Shown: positions 12,144 through 22,884 of the stretch, one piece after another
Layout: each line of letters begins with the position of its first letter
Numbering within the stretch: position 1 is the first letter of the stretch
Assembly: GCA_963942565.1 (NCBI GenBank)
Contig: OZ012697.1
Location: 24,595,375-24,659,374, forward strand
Direction of reading: 5' to 3'
Source of the DNA: Maea johnstoni
Lineage: Eukaryota; Annelida; Polychaeta; Spionida; Magelonidae
DNA length: 64,000 nucleotides
Program-made: the position numbers and the translations under genes
The notes under the pieces: generated by a model
The model's input: the letters and a program-made list of their open reading frames with translations, nothing else
Told to the model about the DNA's origin: nothing
Databases searched by the model: none

Positions 12144-12318
12144 CCTCTCTTGGCATGAGTAAATTTGAAAGTCTTCAAAGTCCAACCAGTTCCTATATTA
12201 TGGAGCCATCTAGCTATTAATTCTGATTTTTCTGGATATTTCTCTGGGTTAGAAATTATGTAGAATGTTTTACCAGCTCCTTTTCTAGAATCATTGTTGC
12301 ATCCAAATGCTTGACAAT
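12144..12318 (-). CDS. THAP-domain first exon inside Kolobok-like element
   Basis: From an ATG at 12,318 the minus strand reads MVNCQAFGCNNDSRKG, then KTFYIISNPEKYPEKSE, ARWLHNIG and LKTFKFT, ending at an AG|GTAATG donor near 12,143. The C-x4-C start after MVN and the following layout match the N-terminal half of a THAP zinc finger; the distal C-x2-H pair would lie in the next exon, which I cannot find. Kolobok transposases are known to carry THAP domains, which supports the element's classification. It is probably a remnant of the transposase gene's first exon. Confidence 0.5.
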
Positions 12319-12639
12319 TCACCATCTTTGTGCTCAAGTTTCGAGCTGTCACCTGGAGCTTGCTTCTAAGCTCCTTCTCTTAGCTGTCATATCCCATTGA
12401 CTGAGCCTCTGAGGATGTCCCAGCACTGCATCACACGCATCTAATTAGCATCACTAATTAGGGTCACTCTACACAAACATGGCAGCCCCCATAAAGCTAC
12501 CTTTAAAGGGTAATATCTCAGTTTATGTTCTGAGTACAATTGTAATCAAGGTGTCCTATGAAAGGTGAGATTGAGCTCTACAACATATCTTTTTTAATTT
12601 TGAAGGTGAACTTACACTTTAATGCAGAATGATTAGGGA

Positions 12640-14070
12640 ACGTACTAGTGCATTGCACATACTTTTGACCGCCGCTGACCACGCAACATGCGCAACCACG
12701 CACCAAATCCTCAGTGCAACAAATGCTCACGTGACATCATGATTAGAATAGCGGGAAAAGTTGCCACGGCGGTGTTCTCTATGTTCACAAAAAAGATAAA
12801 TCATCTGCATCTCTGTGGGTCAACTTTAATGCAGTTTATAATGTTATAACCGCCACAACTCATTCTACTTGCCATTTAATTCTTTTAAATCTGTTGTGAA
12901 ATGATGATGTTGCGATAGCAGGGTGCAACATAGCTTCCAAAACATTACTTGCTGAGCATGGCAAGCTGCCCCTAAAGTTTACTTGCCCACGTTGGCACTT
13001 CCACTTGTCCCACAACCCTGTTTAACTAAGGTGAGTTACATTGCGAGGACTCTGCCAAAAGACATTTCTTGCTGAGCGGGGCAAGTAAGGGTCTTGTTCT
13101 GCTTGCCAGATTGCCGTTTTTTGCCGAATTCACTTGCATAGGGACAAGTGGTTATGATGCACGCTGGACAGGTTGTAATCGTAGCAAATGTTATGCCATT
13201 ATTTTTTGGTCAATCACTACTCATACTGTGTGGTTATTTCACAAATATTTTTGAGATTCGCGAGCATTTAAAGCTTTGCTTTGTAGTCTTATTCTAATTA
13301 AAGTGTTACCCTCCAAATTTTACGAGATTCAGTAATCATCAATGTGTTTGTTTTTGTTAAAATTCTTGTTTTTTTCCTTGTATTTATATAAAAAAGATAA
13401 TTTCATACTAGTCACATTCAGTGCCGGCCGTATCATTATGACAATATCTCATACCATTTGTCTATCCACTGCTAGGCGGCAGGTAGGGCTAATCATAAAG
13501 TAAATAGGATTTTGGCATAAGGAGGATTTGAAATTGAAACATTGAAATTGACCCATGGAAAGGCGAGTAATTTATTGTAACTGTGAACGTATATCTTTCT
13601 CCGCTGCTATAATCATGGCATCTCATAAGCATTTGTTACTTTGTTTCATAGTTGCGCATGGTGCCTGATCATCGGTGAACTAAACACTATGTTGATACAA
13701 TTTAATGGAGACAGTCCATATTCATTACGTGTCAGACAAAGCAATGTTCAAAACATGAAAAGATCTTGCAGCAAAATATGCATTGTAGATGGCGCTTCTT
13801 AATCCCAGAATTCCCTGAAACTTGTGCATGCGTGACCGGATGTGCCACAACAACGGTCACATCAGGTCGCTCGGCAGTCGGTCAAAACTTTTCTGGTACA
13901 GATTAGATATATATACATTGTATCTACATTGTATTTACATGAATGCTCGCTGCACTTCATGTAGCTTCTTCTTGTTGGATATTTTCCTCCTTTATAGGAG
14001 CTGTATACATATTAATTCACATACAATTACAATTCAATTCAACAATATCAATTACAATATTTCTCGATCA
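12640..14070. other. Old duplicate of upstream-block sequence plus CTTGCC-rich repeat
   Basis: Parts of 12,640-13,300 are diverged relatives of 33,270-33,720 in copy 2 (the TCGTAG...GGTCAATCACTACT and GCATTTAAAGCTTTGCTTT blocks are shared). Between about 12,920 and 13,115 lies a repeat rich in CTTGCC/GGGCAAG, like those at 42,133-42,481 and 54,880-55,535. I see no gene. Confidence 0.45.
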
Positions 14071-14300
14071 CTATTGTGAGAGACTACATCAACACTCTTA
14101 CCCAGGACTCTCTGCCGCGACTTCTCGCAAACAGGCGCCAGCTGGTGGCGGACTACACAACTACACATTACATTAATCTATCAATTACAATTCATAATGA
14201 ACCTTCGTCTACACACCTGCCCAGGACACCTAGCTGCGACTGCTCACAACCAGGCGACATCTGGTGGTGGACTAGGTGGGAGGCTATTTATACCCTCCCG
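14070..14300. repeat. Imperfect direct repeat with TATA-like site on minus strand
   Basis: A block of about 60-65 bases (CCCAGGAC...GCGACT...AACCAGGCG...CTGGTGG-GGACTA) occurs at about 14,088-14,155 and again at 14,215-14,275. On the minus strand a GTATAAATAG box at 14,283-14,292 sits just before it. It may be a promoter unit of a repeat. I cannot name the family. Confidence 0.4.
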
Positions 14301-14384
14301 CCTCCGAGGGAGTTGGGCTGAAGGAGAGAGGATCCTATGTCACTCAGTCAACTTTCCGAGCATAGTTTGTTCTTTTACGCCCCT

Positions 14385-14562
14385 CAAGACATAGTTATCA
14401 AGAGAGACGGGACCTACTGCTTAAAGTGCCATCCGAAGCACTGGGCAATGAGAAGTTAACTGTCTTGCCTAAGGACAGACTGAAGTAGCTGCTGGCTGAA
14501 TCGAACCACTAACCCTTGGGTTGCCAGTCCGATGCTCTAACCACTACACTACCGCGCTAGCG
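14385..14562 (-). mobile_element. tRNA-derived SINE, minus strand
   Basis: On the minus strand a tRNA-like head is clear: an A box in TAGTGTAGTGGTTAGAG (14,537-14,553) and a B box in TAGTGGTTCGATTC (14,495-14,507), followed by a body with CCTTAGGCAAGACAGTTAAC. The 3' end is uncertain. It differs from the SINE at 34,692. Confidence 0.6.
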
Positions 14563-14591
14563 TGCTCACTATTATCTTCGTTTGCTTTTTT

Positions 14592-15466
14592 TGGATCCGT
14601 AACCACATTTGTCCCATTGGGTCAATTCCCATTTAGGGAGGACCTCCGGAGAGCTCCCCTACCACCAGGGTCTTAGCCAGCATTTTAAAAATGCCTGTCC
14701 AAAAAAGCTATTCCAAGAAATCCAGGCTACCACTCCAGGCCACTCGTCACCCCCTGAAGAGCGAGAGCGCAAAGGTGCAATAACGGCTATTATCATCAGC
14801 TCCACTCTGATACTAGCAGCTGATTGGTCAATTGCTGTGGTGTGCTGGACTTTATTGGGGTGGTAACATTGCTTTTCATTAATTGTCAATGTTAGTATCC
14901 CAATAAATGTTTTAACCCCATCCTAAATGTTTTGTAAAACAAAAATTAAAAGATTTTTCTTTTAATTTAAAAAAAAAAGAAAATCTTTTGGATTTCAAAA
15001 AAAAATAATAATAAACAAGTTATAAAAAAAATGAATAAATAGATGAAAAAAGTATTTTTTTTAAAATTGATTCTTTTTTTTTTAAATTAAAAATAGAAAC
15101 TGATGATAAATTCGTTATCCTCCTTGTAAAAAAGGGATACGGCCTGGTTTCTGCGTTCAGCCAGCCGTATAGCACTCGGCCTCCGGCCTCGTGCGATACT
15201 GCTGGCTTCTGGAGGATAACTTATTTTATACTCCGACCGGCAATCATTGAGGGGTGCGGTAAAACGGATGATTGCCAACATCCCTTCCACAGAAAATATT
15301 CCCAACCTCTACCCGCACCGTGCGCTTAGTCGGGCGAATACAGTATTCCCATGACATTGTATAATCATACTATGTTTATTTGTTTGTTTTGGATCCGTAA
15401 CCACATTTGTCCGATTGGGTCAGCTCCCATTTAGGGAGGACCTATGGAGAGCTCCCCTACCAGCCC
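14592..15466. repeat. Pair of ~78-bp direct repeats enclosing mixed AT-rich DNA
   Basis: TGGATCCGTAACCACATTTG and the next 58 bases (about 14,592-14,670) recur at 15,389-15,466. Between them lie a fragment of hAT-like family A (CAGGGTCTTAGCCAGC at 14,667), an A/T-only stretch (14,930-15,090) and a C/G-richer 250-base segment. This could be two ends of one element, but I see no target duplication. Confidence 0.45.
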
Positions 15467-16830
15467 AGCCACTCATCACCGTCGGGCCTTGACTATACCT
15501 TCATGTTCCCTATCCCCCCATACTTTTGTCATGCATTCTGCAATAGGTCCGTACCCTCTCCTGTCCTCCTGTCCTGTACATATATCCTACCAAGTATCTG
15601 GTCCATCCCTTTCTCGTCTTCGCGTCATACACATATATTTAAACCCCACATACTTGAAGCCCTCAACTCTTTAAAGTTTAAACCCCACATATAAACTTAT
15701 GCCAGATCTTAATGTCAGAGTCAATACTGTAATGTTTGAAATATTAACGTGGTCCGATTCGTTGATATTATGATCCGTTAGTATTTGTTCTATTTTGTAT
15801 TCAAATTGCGTATCTATGATGATTATACATGGTCAGTTGATAACGATACGTATATACATAAACACATGTACGTACAGCCAAATTTGAATGTTGCCCGTAT
15901 TCACGGTGGATTCGAGTTCCTTAAATGCAAAATACAAGTCAGGAAGGGCATGAGTTAGAATACCACTTCTCAGATGGCGCTTTTGGTGATGGACCAGACG
16001 CTAATATTACGATCCACTATTATCGAAAAATGGACCGATTAGCTAAATATAAACTCGCTAATAATTCGAACTTTACAGTATATGTTTATAGTAGTTACCT
16101 CAGCATTTTTTTTTGTCTCCCTTGAAAATAGGATGTCCCAAAAAATTACAATTGTCAACTTTGGACACCCAGTTTCTAAATCCAGGGTAAGGCAATGAAA
16201 TTAGTTCACTCACTTTTAGAAAGTCGTTTTCAAAATAATCACTAGTGAAAAGTCTCTCTGGGTCTATTTTTCTGAATTTTGTATGAAGTTTTAAAATTAA
16301 CAATGGGTGGTCAAGTTGTACTACAGTTAGTATTTTTAAGTACAAGTGCTCTAACTTTTAAAAGCAACCCTTAAATCCATATGTTTTACATGGTAAGATA
16401 GATTGGATGAATATCGTTGAATACATCTTAACAAAATTTTGTCAGAATATTTTGGGAGGTGCAAATTGAAGAAAATAGTTGTTAGTGAGATTATAAATTC
16501 AAAAACATGTCTGTTTTAGCAAGGTCTAAACAAATGCACATAACGTGCAGTTCCTTCCATCATTGAATCTGTATTGGACTAACAGAATGTTGCGCTTGAT
16601 TCAATGTTCATTTTGATATGTCACTTGGATATTGTGGACCAAAGTTTTATAAGATTGTCAGTGTCAAGCATGAACCACCTGACATTTAATTTTTGGCAAT
16701 TATCCCCTTTAAATTTTGGCCTAGGGCGATTGCAGGAAAAATTACTATGCAGACCCAAAAGGGTTAAAAGAAATTGTATAATCCTTGCTTTTGTATGGTA
16801 ATGTTCTGTTATATTCTATTCTTATTTTGT
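15467..16830. other. Distal intron 1 of ZNF unit 1, with MITE fragments
   Basis: Bases 15,950-16,085 are a MITE fragment ending in TTCGAACTTTACAGTA. Bases 16,125-16,200 match the end of hAT-like family B (GACACCCAGTTTCTAAATCC). From about 16,560 to 16,830 the sequence is alignable with the unit 2 intron end (43,040-43,293) and with the last 70 bases of the window, so it is gene-unit sequence rather than a repeat. Confidence 0.55.
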
Positions 16831-16859
16831 AGGTTATAACACAAGCCTTGGTGGGGCGT

Positions 16860-19800
16860 ATGATAACAAATCAGATTCCTGAAAAAAAACGGGAACCTAA
16901 CGTGTTCAAGAGGGAGATCGTTGAGGAAGACTTCGGGAGCGGTGCCGTACAAATGGAAGATATGCAAGGACAATGTTCAGACAAAGGATCTACCCAGGAA
17001 CAGTCTCTCAGCACCTATCAACCTTGGCAGGTGAAAAGGGAACCATCAGAATCTGAGGACCCGGGGTCCAGGTATCATCAGGATTTGGACGTGCACAAAG
17101 AGACAGTTGAAATGGATAATAATCACATTTTTAAATGGACAGTTGCTTCCTCAGAAACAGTCTCAATGAAAATTAGTGGTATAGTTACCGAGCAAGTGAG
17201 AGTTGGTGGGGGTACAGTTACCGAGCCAATGAAAGTTGATGGGGGTACAGTTACCGAGCCAATGAAAATGATTGGCGGTACAGAAACCGAGCCAATGAAA
17301 GTGAAAAAAGCTGAAATGGCCTTAAAGTATAAGAATCTGAGAGAGAGCTTAAAGAACAACTGGTCCTTTCTTTACAACTGCACTAATGAAAATTGCATCG
17401 AGTACCTTAAGTTCTACCACGGTGAAGCAACTACGATCCAGCTCTCAGTGAAGATCCGATCAGATTTTACGCCCCTTATTCAGGTTCATGGCAAGCATAT
17501 CAGCCCTGAACATGACTTCTGGTCTGGATTACCTGAGAAGTACACAACACCAGCAGACATAGTCAAACTTCTGACCAAACTTCATGGGTTTACAGTATGC
17601 ATGGGCAATCCGGATAAAGAGTACCAGTCGCTGATCAAAAGTCATGTAGAATCGCGCCAGCCACCACAGGCATATGTGGAAGGAGATTTTTGGGCGGTCA
17701 AAGATGGGGTATCGTACACGTCTTCTATTCGGTCAATCGCATGTGAATTGCTGACCAAGTACAATCGGTGCAGGAAGTGCATCTTGTATCGCAATACGCT
17801 TACGAAGGAGAAAACACAAGAGACCAAGGACAGACAAAATGCACCTTCTGATCTCTTGAGCTACAAAAAGTCGCACATTCAAACAAATTCCGAGGAGTTC
17901 ACCGCCAAGTTAGAGCAGGCTCTGGAACAAGCAAAGACTCTCTCTGAAGAAAACGAACAGCTTCGGCAACAGATGACCTGGAAGGACGATGTTCTCCAAA
18001 AGTCTGGCGGCAGAACCATCGGTACAGCCTTTGTTACTGAAGGTGAATTAAACATGGGAACGTACTTGTCAACCAGTGAAAGTGGACATGTACCTCAGTT
18101 AAATGATTTCACTATCGTAATAGAAAGTAATGACCAGGACACACCTGCACACAAAGAAGATGGGAGCAAGGATGGAACCACAACTATGGTTGTCACCACA
18201 GAGATGTCCACAAATAAGGACTTTCAGGCAAAGATTGGATCACAGGGTGGAGGACCCCATGAGGGTCTCGTCCTCAAAGCAATAAACGGTGGAACGAAAA
18301 TGAACAGTCTTCTGAGAGAGAATGATGCAGACTTAACAAACAACCATGTGCCTGAAAAAACTGGGATTAGAAACAACAAATCTGGTCTTTTAATAGAAGG
18401 TGATCCAGGAACCAGTGTTTACAATTTAAATGAAGAGGCCATGCAAGGAAACAGCGACTTAAATATGGTTCACATGCAGGGGAAAGACCACTTGAATTTA
18501 GTGCACATGCAGATTAGAGAACAATTTGATAAAGTAGTGAAAGACCACTTAAATATGGTGCAAGATTGTGATGTCAATAAGAGAAACGAGTTGGACGCAA
18601 AATTCAACACTCCTCTGATGTTACCGCAAAATCTTGACAACTCTTTAGCATCTCAGATAGGAGTACGTCATAAGGATGAAAAGCCCATTCAGTCCAATGA
18701 CACTGCTGAAATGTTTAATGATCGTCATCCTGTGGCCGCTCCGAAGATTCCTCATCCAGGAGTTAATCATAAGGACGAAAAGCCCATTCAGTCCAATGAC
18801 ACTGCTGAAATGTTAGATGATCGTCATCCTGTGGCCGCTCCGAAGAATCCTCATCCAGACTTAGAATGTGGTCTTCCCTCTCTAGTGCTGCACTGTGAAT
18901 CGCACCAGAGCACGGACATGCATGATTGCAAGGAGTGTGGAAAAGCCTTTCCACAATTACAAGACCTGAAGAAGCATGCAAGATCTCATCACACAAGAAA
19001 AACTTTTAAATGCAGGCGTTGTAAAAAAATCTTCCCAAGTCTGTCCATTTTAGTGGCTCACAGAAAAGTTCATACTGTTACAAAACATATGAAATGTGAC
19101 AAGTGTGGAAAGGCATTCTCAAATGCTTTTCAGTTACAATCACATGCTATAAGAGAGCACTGGGATGATCATCAATTCAAGTGTAATAAGTGTGACAAGG
19201 TATTCTCTCAGTATTTTACTTTAGCAAAACACAGGAAAGCCCACATAGTAGAGAAGCCCTTCAAGTGTCGCATTTGCAATAGGGCGTATGCTACAAACTA
19301 TGTTCTTATGGCTCATGTAAAAACTCATGCCAGTGAGAGACCATACAAATGTACACAATGCAGCAAGACATACTTCTCATCCTCATCTCTCAAAAGCCAT
19401 ATGAGAATTCATACAGGTGAAAGGCCCTATAAATGTAAACCATGTGGCAAAGCTTATATCTCCTTCTCCTCCTTGCATGATCACATGATGGTTCACAGTG
19501 GTGAAAAGCCTTATGAATGTGAATATTGTGATAAATGCTTTCATAAAGCGTCCACTTTAACAACCCATAGGAAAACTCATACAGGTGAAAAGCCCTACAA
19601 GTGTGATTGTTGTTTGAAGGCTTTTTCGAGAGCGTATAGCTTAAAAAAGCATATAGCAATTCACACAGGTGAAAAACCTTTCAAGTGTAAGCTGTGCAAG
19701 ATGGCGTTTAATAGGTCTGATAATTTGACAAGTCACCAGATCGTTCATTCTGGTGTAAAACCCTATAAATGTGAACTATGTGGTAAGAGTTATGCGCAGT

Positions 19801-20276
19801 CTACAGATTTAGAAGCACATCTGATGGTTCATAAGGGGGAAAAACCAAAAAGCAAGTATGCAGAGTCCTTTAAGTGTGAAATATGTGAGAAGGAATATGC
19901 ACGTGCAAGTTATTACAAGACACACATGAGGATCCATACTGGGGAAAGACCTTACCGATGCCAAGAATGTGGCAAGTCCTTCAATCAAAAGGGAACTTTA
20001 GATAAACACATGAAGACTCACTCTGGGGAGAAGCCTTTTCAATGTAATCTTTGCAAGAAGGCATTTAAACAAAATATTTGTCTAAAACGCCATGCAGTTA
20101 CTCACAGCGGCGAGAAGCCCCACACGTGTGAGCAATGTGGCCTTGGTTTTAGTCTTAAATGGAATCTCGTGAGACACCAGCGTACTCACACTGGTGAGAA
20201 ACCATTTCAGTGTGAGCAGTGTGGGAAAGCATTTGCTCAATCTACTCACCTTATTGCTCATACTAAGACTCACTAG
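16860..20276 (+). CDS. ZNF1: 16-finger C2H2 zinc-finger protein
   Basis: A single coding exon of 1,138 codons after a TTCTTATTTTGTAG acceptor (exon begins 16,833). I take the first ATG, at 16,860 (MITNQIPEKK); the frame is open back to the acceptor. Order: N-terminal acidic part with VKREPSE (possible SUMO site); three or four GG-T-V-TEPMK repeats (residues about 105-145); a conserved 170-residue domain (about 149-315) ending CRKCILYRNTL; a short coiled coil (about 348-377, EQALEQAK...EENEQLRQQ); a polar linker with KDHLN-VHMQ repeats and a 33-residue duplication; then 16 C2H2 fingers (688-1138) with TGEKP linkers. It is probably a nuclear sequence-specific DNA-binding regulator. The fingers follow the standard C-x2-C...H-x3-H pattern, the third with H-x4-H. 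It looks intact. Confidence 0.9.
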   Translation: MITNQIPEKKREPNVFKREIVEEDFGSGAVQMEDMQGQCSDKGSTQEQSLSTYQPWQVKREPSESEDPGSRYHQDLDVHKETVEMDNNHIFKWTVASSETVSMKISGIVTEQVRVGGGTVTEPMKVDGGTVTEPMKMIGGTETEPMKVKKAEMALKYKNLRESLKNNWSFLYNCTNENCIEYLKFYHGEATTIQLSVKIRSDFTPLIQVHGKHISPEHDFWSGLPEKYTTPADIVKLLTKLHGFTVCMGNPDKEYQSLIKSHVESRQPPQAYVEGDFWAVKDGVSYTSSIRSIACELLTKYNRCRKCILYRNTLTKEKTQETKDRQNAPSDLLSYKKSHIQTNSEEFTAKLEQALEQAKTLSEENEQLRQQMTWKDDVLQKSGGRTIGTAFVTEGELNMGTYLSTSESGHVPQLNDFTIVIESNDQDTPAHKEDGSKDGTTTMVVTTEMSTNKDFQAKIGSQGGGPHEGLVLKAINGGTKMNSLLRENDADLTNNHVPEKTGIRNNKSGLLIEGDPGTSVYNLNEEAMQGNSDLNMVHMQGKDHLNLVHMQIREQFDKVVKDHLNMVQDCDVNKRNELDAKFNTPLMLPQNLDNSLASQIGVRHKDEKPIQSNDTAEMFNDRHPVAAPKIPHPGVNHKDEKPIQSNDTAEMLDDRHPVAAPKNPHPDLECGLPSLVLHCESHQSTDMHDCKECGKAFPQLQDLKKHARSHHTRKTFKCRRCKKIFPSLSILVAHRKVHTVTKHMKCDKCGKAFSNAFQLQSHAIREHWDDHQFKCNKCDKVFSQYFTLAKHRKAHIVEKPFKCRICNRAYATNYVLMAHVKTHASERPYKCTQCSKTYFSSSSLKSHMRIHTGERPYKCKPCGKAYISFSSLHDHMMVHSGEKPYECEYCDKCFHKASTLTTHRKTHTGEKPYKCDCCLKAFSRAYSLKKHIAIHTGEKPFKCKLCKMAFNRSDNLTSHQIVHSGVKPYKCELCGKSYAQSTDLEAHLMVHKGEKPKSKYAESFKCEICEKEYARASYYKTHMRIHTGERPYRCQECGKSFNQKGTLDKHMKTHSGEKPFQCNLCKKAFKQNICLKRHAVTHSGEKPHTCEQCGLGFSLKWNLVRHQRTHTGEKPFQCEQCGKAFAQSTHLIAHTKTH
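18660..18857 (+). repeat. 33-codon tandem duplication inside ZNF1
   Basis: Two 99-base units (18,660 and 18,759) code for G-V-(R/N)-HKDEKPIQSNDTAEM...PVAAPK-PHP. ZNF2 has only one unit, so this is a duplication in ZNF1 or a loss in ZNF2. It keeps the frame. Confidence 0.85.
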
Positions 20277-20307
20277 TCCAGGTCCAACAATGCTGGTAGC
20301 CGGACCA

Positions 20308-20638
20308 AGGCAGACTAGGGTCTTAGCCAGGATTTAGAAACTGGGTGCCCAAAATTGGCAATTGTAAAATATTTGGGCGGTGAAATGTTCATGGGTGACC
20401 ACAATATACTCAAGTTTCAACCTTATACATGTACACAAAAAAACGCATGATATCCTTATACAATGTAATGGACAATGTAATCATAAGGAGATGAAAAAAT
20501 CAATTATATGCTTGAGATTGACATTTTAAGAAATTCCTCACAAAAAACTTTGGGTGTCCGTAGGGGTGCTTTTTAAGGGTTTGGGTGTCCAGAAAGACAC
20601 CCAGGCACCCTGTTGGCCAAGACCATGAGGCAGACTAG
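20308..20638. mobile_element. hAT-like MITE (family B) just after ZNF1 stop
   Basis: About 310 bases with GGTCTTAGCCAGG / TTGGCCAAGACC ends, flanked by an 11-base direct repeat (AGGCAGACTAG at 20,308-20,318 and 20,628-20,638). It starts about 40 bases after the stop codon and so lies in the 3' untranslated region. It is in the opposite orientation to the family B copy after ZNF2. Confidence 0.75.
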
Positions 20639-20944
20639 TATGTGCTATTATTGAAGGGTCATGATATTGACACTTGTCCTACCAGCCTTGTACAGTTTTA
20701 ACCGATTTATGCTCACAGCGGCCAAAGCCTGTCTGTCAATTTTGATGAAATCTTGTAGGCAAAAGCACAATTGGGAAATTAGTAACAGTCCCAACAAATT
20801 TCCTTTAAATATTCCCTAAACTCATTCTTAATTCCAAAATGTTATCAAAAATTTCATAGATCCTGATGACAAACCTCTCAAGGAACTCTTAAATATGAAT
20901 CGGTTAAAACGGCCCATTCAGTTTGTAAATTGACATCCCTTGTA

Positions 20945-21197
20945 CAGACTTAGCCAGGACCCGTCCAACCTGCCTTTTGGATTGGCAATTTCCAATAAAC
21001 AACTATTAACCATGTTTTTCTTAGCAAAGTATCTTCTTGGATATGGCTGAAATGTAAATTAGCCTTTTTACACTAAGAGCTGTTCGATGTGTAGTTGGTG
21101 TAAGGATTTGAAGAAGCTGAGTAGCTAAATCTGGACGGGCAGAAATATTTGAGGATGCTGTTTTGGACAGTCATTTTCTAAATCCTTGCTAAGACTG
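20945..21197. mobile_element. hAT-like MITE (family A), compact member
   Basis: A 253-base uninterrupted member: left end CAGACTTAGCCAGGAC, right end CCTTGCTAAGACTG, with CCTTGTA flanking both sides (20,938-20,944 and 21,200-21,206). It serves as the unfilled reference for the members near 124-2,072 and 52,927-54,592, which carry nested insertions. Confidence 0.7.
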
Positions 21198-22213
21198 TGC
21201 CTTGTAGTACTAATAGACTAGTCAATACGGGGATAAAATATATTCTTTGTATTCTCAATCTCCATGGCTAGTTGGGACATGTCAAAGGGAAAGTAAACCC
21301 AAAAAGCATTACATACCCTGATAGGTTGTTGACTTCACTCGAGCCGACACCAACTTATGCCAATCTCCCGGCTTATCGGTACTAATTCAATTGGCCCTCC
21401 ATGGCCCCTTAAACTCAACCATGTAACTGCAAGTGTAAGTGCCACTATGTCTATGTGAGAACAGCCAACATCTAAGTACCTTAATGTAGTACCGGTCATC
21501 ATGTACAGTAAACCTTCCCCAAAATTCATACTCATATTTCATTCACTTTTATTATTTATTTATTCATTTAACATTTACTGTTATATTTATTTAAATAGTA
21601 CTTATCTAATACTGTCTTTGTCCTGTTATTTTCAATACTACTGACAGCCTAGTGTCTTTCAACCGTGCCCCATAGTCCCCGCACCCGTAGCAGCGATATT
21701 AAAAATGTTTTGATACGTGTACCCCTTGATAATAGTTGGTGCGGACCGTGCGGTGTGACATAGGTAATGAGGGGTGTACAACAATATTGGCGGCCTGGTC
21801 ATTTCAGAATACTACAATTGTAAATAAGACAATAGCACTGCCAAGCTAGTGAAATGTCAGACCATGTTATCCTATTAGACCCATATAATGTACAAAATGA
21901 TAAAATATTTCCCCAAATTTCATTTCAATTTTTTTTCTTTATTTAACATTTTGTAATCAACACATTCGTGCCTGCAGTGCCTAAAACCATTTTACTATCT
22001 ATGCAATATATCTTCTATCAAGTGAAATTTTTGGAAATTTTAATATAAAATATCATCTTTGAAAAGTATGCCAATTTAAGATAAACGCAGTTGTTATTTT
22101 CATATGTATCATAGATCAAGTTGATGTTTAACACAGAGAGCTATAGGTAAATATAGGTTGATATGATTGGCTAGCGGAGATGGGGCATAGCCAGGATTTA
22201 AAAAATGTGGATA
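21198..22213. other. Downstream flank of ZNF1
   Basis: Alignable in part with the ZNF2 downstream flank: CCTAAAACCATT-TACTATCT near 21,980 and the TATATCTTCTATCAAGTG site near 22,010, which is the unfilled site of the 4.9-kb insertion after ZNF2. No gene is seen. Confidence 0.5.
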
Positions 22214-22745
22214 CAGGCAACTCAGCGTAATCCGGACTGATGCGGACGGTGAATCTCTGACCGGATTAGGCAAAATCCGCATTACACATGGCATGAGCCG
22301 ATGATCGGTGATGTAGAATGCAGCAGGCACGCACAGGAAAGCGTGTCAATTTCCAAAAACATAAACGTAATCCCGGCCCATTGACCACCTCCTACTTTAC
22401 CTGACCCTCCCCCACTTCCCACTGTCTGTTTACCCTTCATTCTTCCTCCTTTTGTTAGGTGAGGAAAATGTTTTATTGACGGCTAGAGCTTGGAGCAATG
22501 GCGTGGGCGTGCATTCCATTAGTTGAGAGGGCACACTTGATTCATGAGATCCCCGGTCCAGATTACAGTACACTTTTAAATCTTAAATGGTAAAGAGTGT
22601 ACCGCAAAAATGGTCCGGTTTAGCCGGAGTCCGGACTAAATATGGAAATTTGTATGTTAACGTATAGGAAGGGACCAGTACTTTCCAATCTTTACGGATA
22701 AGATGAAAATCCGGATTATACAGGTCCGAAATATGCAGAGTTGCC
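22214..22745. mobile_element. TIR element, TA target, pogo/Tigger-like ends
   Basis: A 532-base element with inverted ends around GGCAACTC(A/T)GC and TCCGGA, flanked by TA (22,212-22,213 and 22,746-22,747). The interior repeats ATCCGG/CCGGAT motifs. It is non-autonomous. The end style resembles IS630-Tc1-pogo elements, by inference. It abuts the start of duplicate block 2 (22,762). Confidence 0.6.
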
Positions 22746-22884
22746 TATCTTATTATGAATTATTATCACAGAAAATCTTAATTTAACCTCAGAGATTTTC
22801 TTTGTAAAAGCATGGCCATGTTGCTTGGTAATCAGGAAAATAAACAAAAAGGCCTGTATGATATAGGCTTTTTCTTAAAAAAAA

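Larger units (their letters stand above)
10949..12618. mobile_element. Kolobok-like TTAA element
   Basis: A 1.67-kb element with about 110-bp inverted ends beginning AGTGTAAGTTCACCTTC, flanked on both sides by TTAA (10,945-10,948 and 12,619-12,622). A TTAA target with this style of end fits Kolobok. The interior carries two protein-like segments (P2X7-C-like ORF on plus, THAP exon on minus). No catalytic transposase core is visible, so it looks like an internally deleted derivative that kept accessory exons. Confidence 0.75.

Noticed and set aside
16848-16859. ZNF1 start at 16,848
   Set aside because: That codon is TTG. The first ATG of the exon is at 16,860, so I use that for a nuclear gene.
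17123-17359. Antisense open frames inside the zinc-finger exons (also 18,763-18,996, 19,390-19,659 and 45,787-46,089)
   Set aside because: Shadows of the repetitive C2H2 coding sequence on the other strand.
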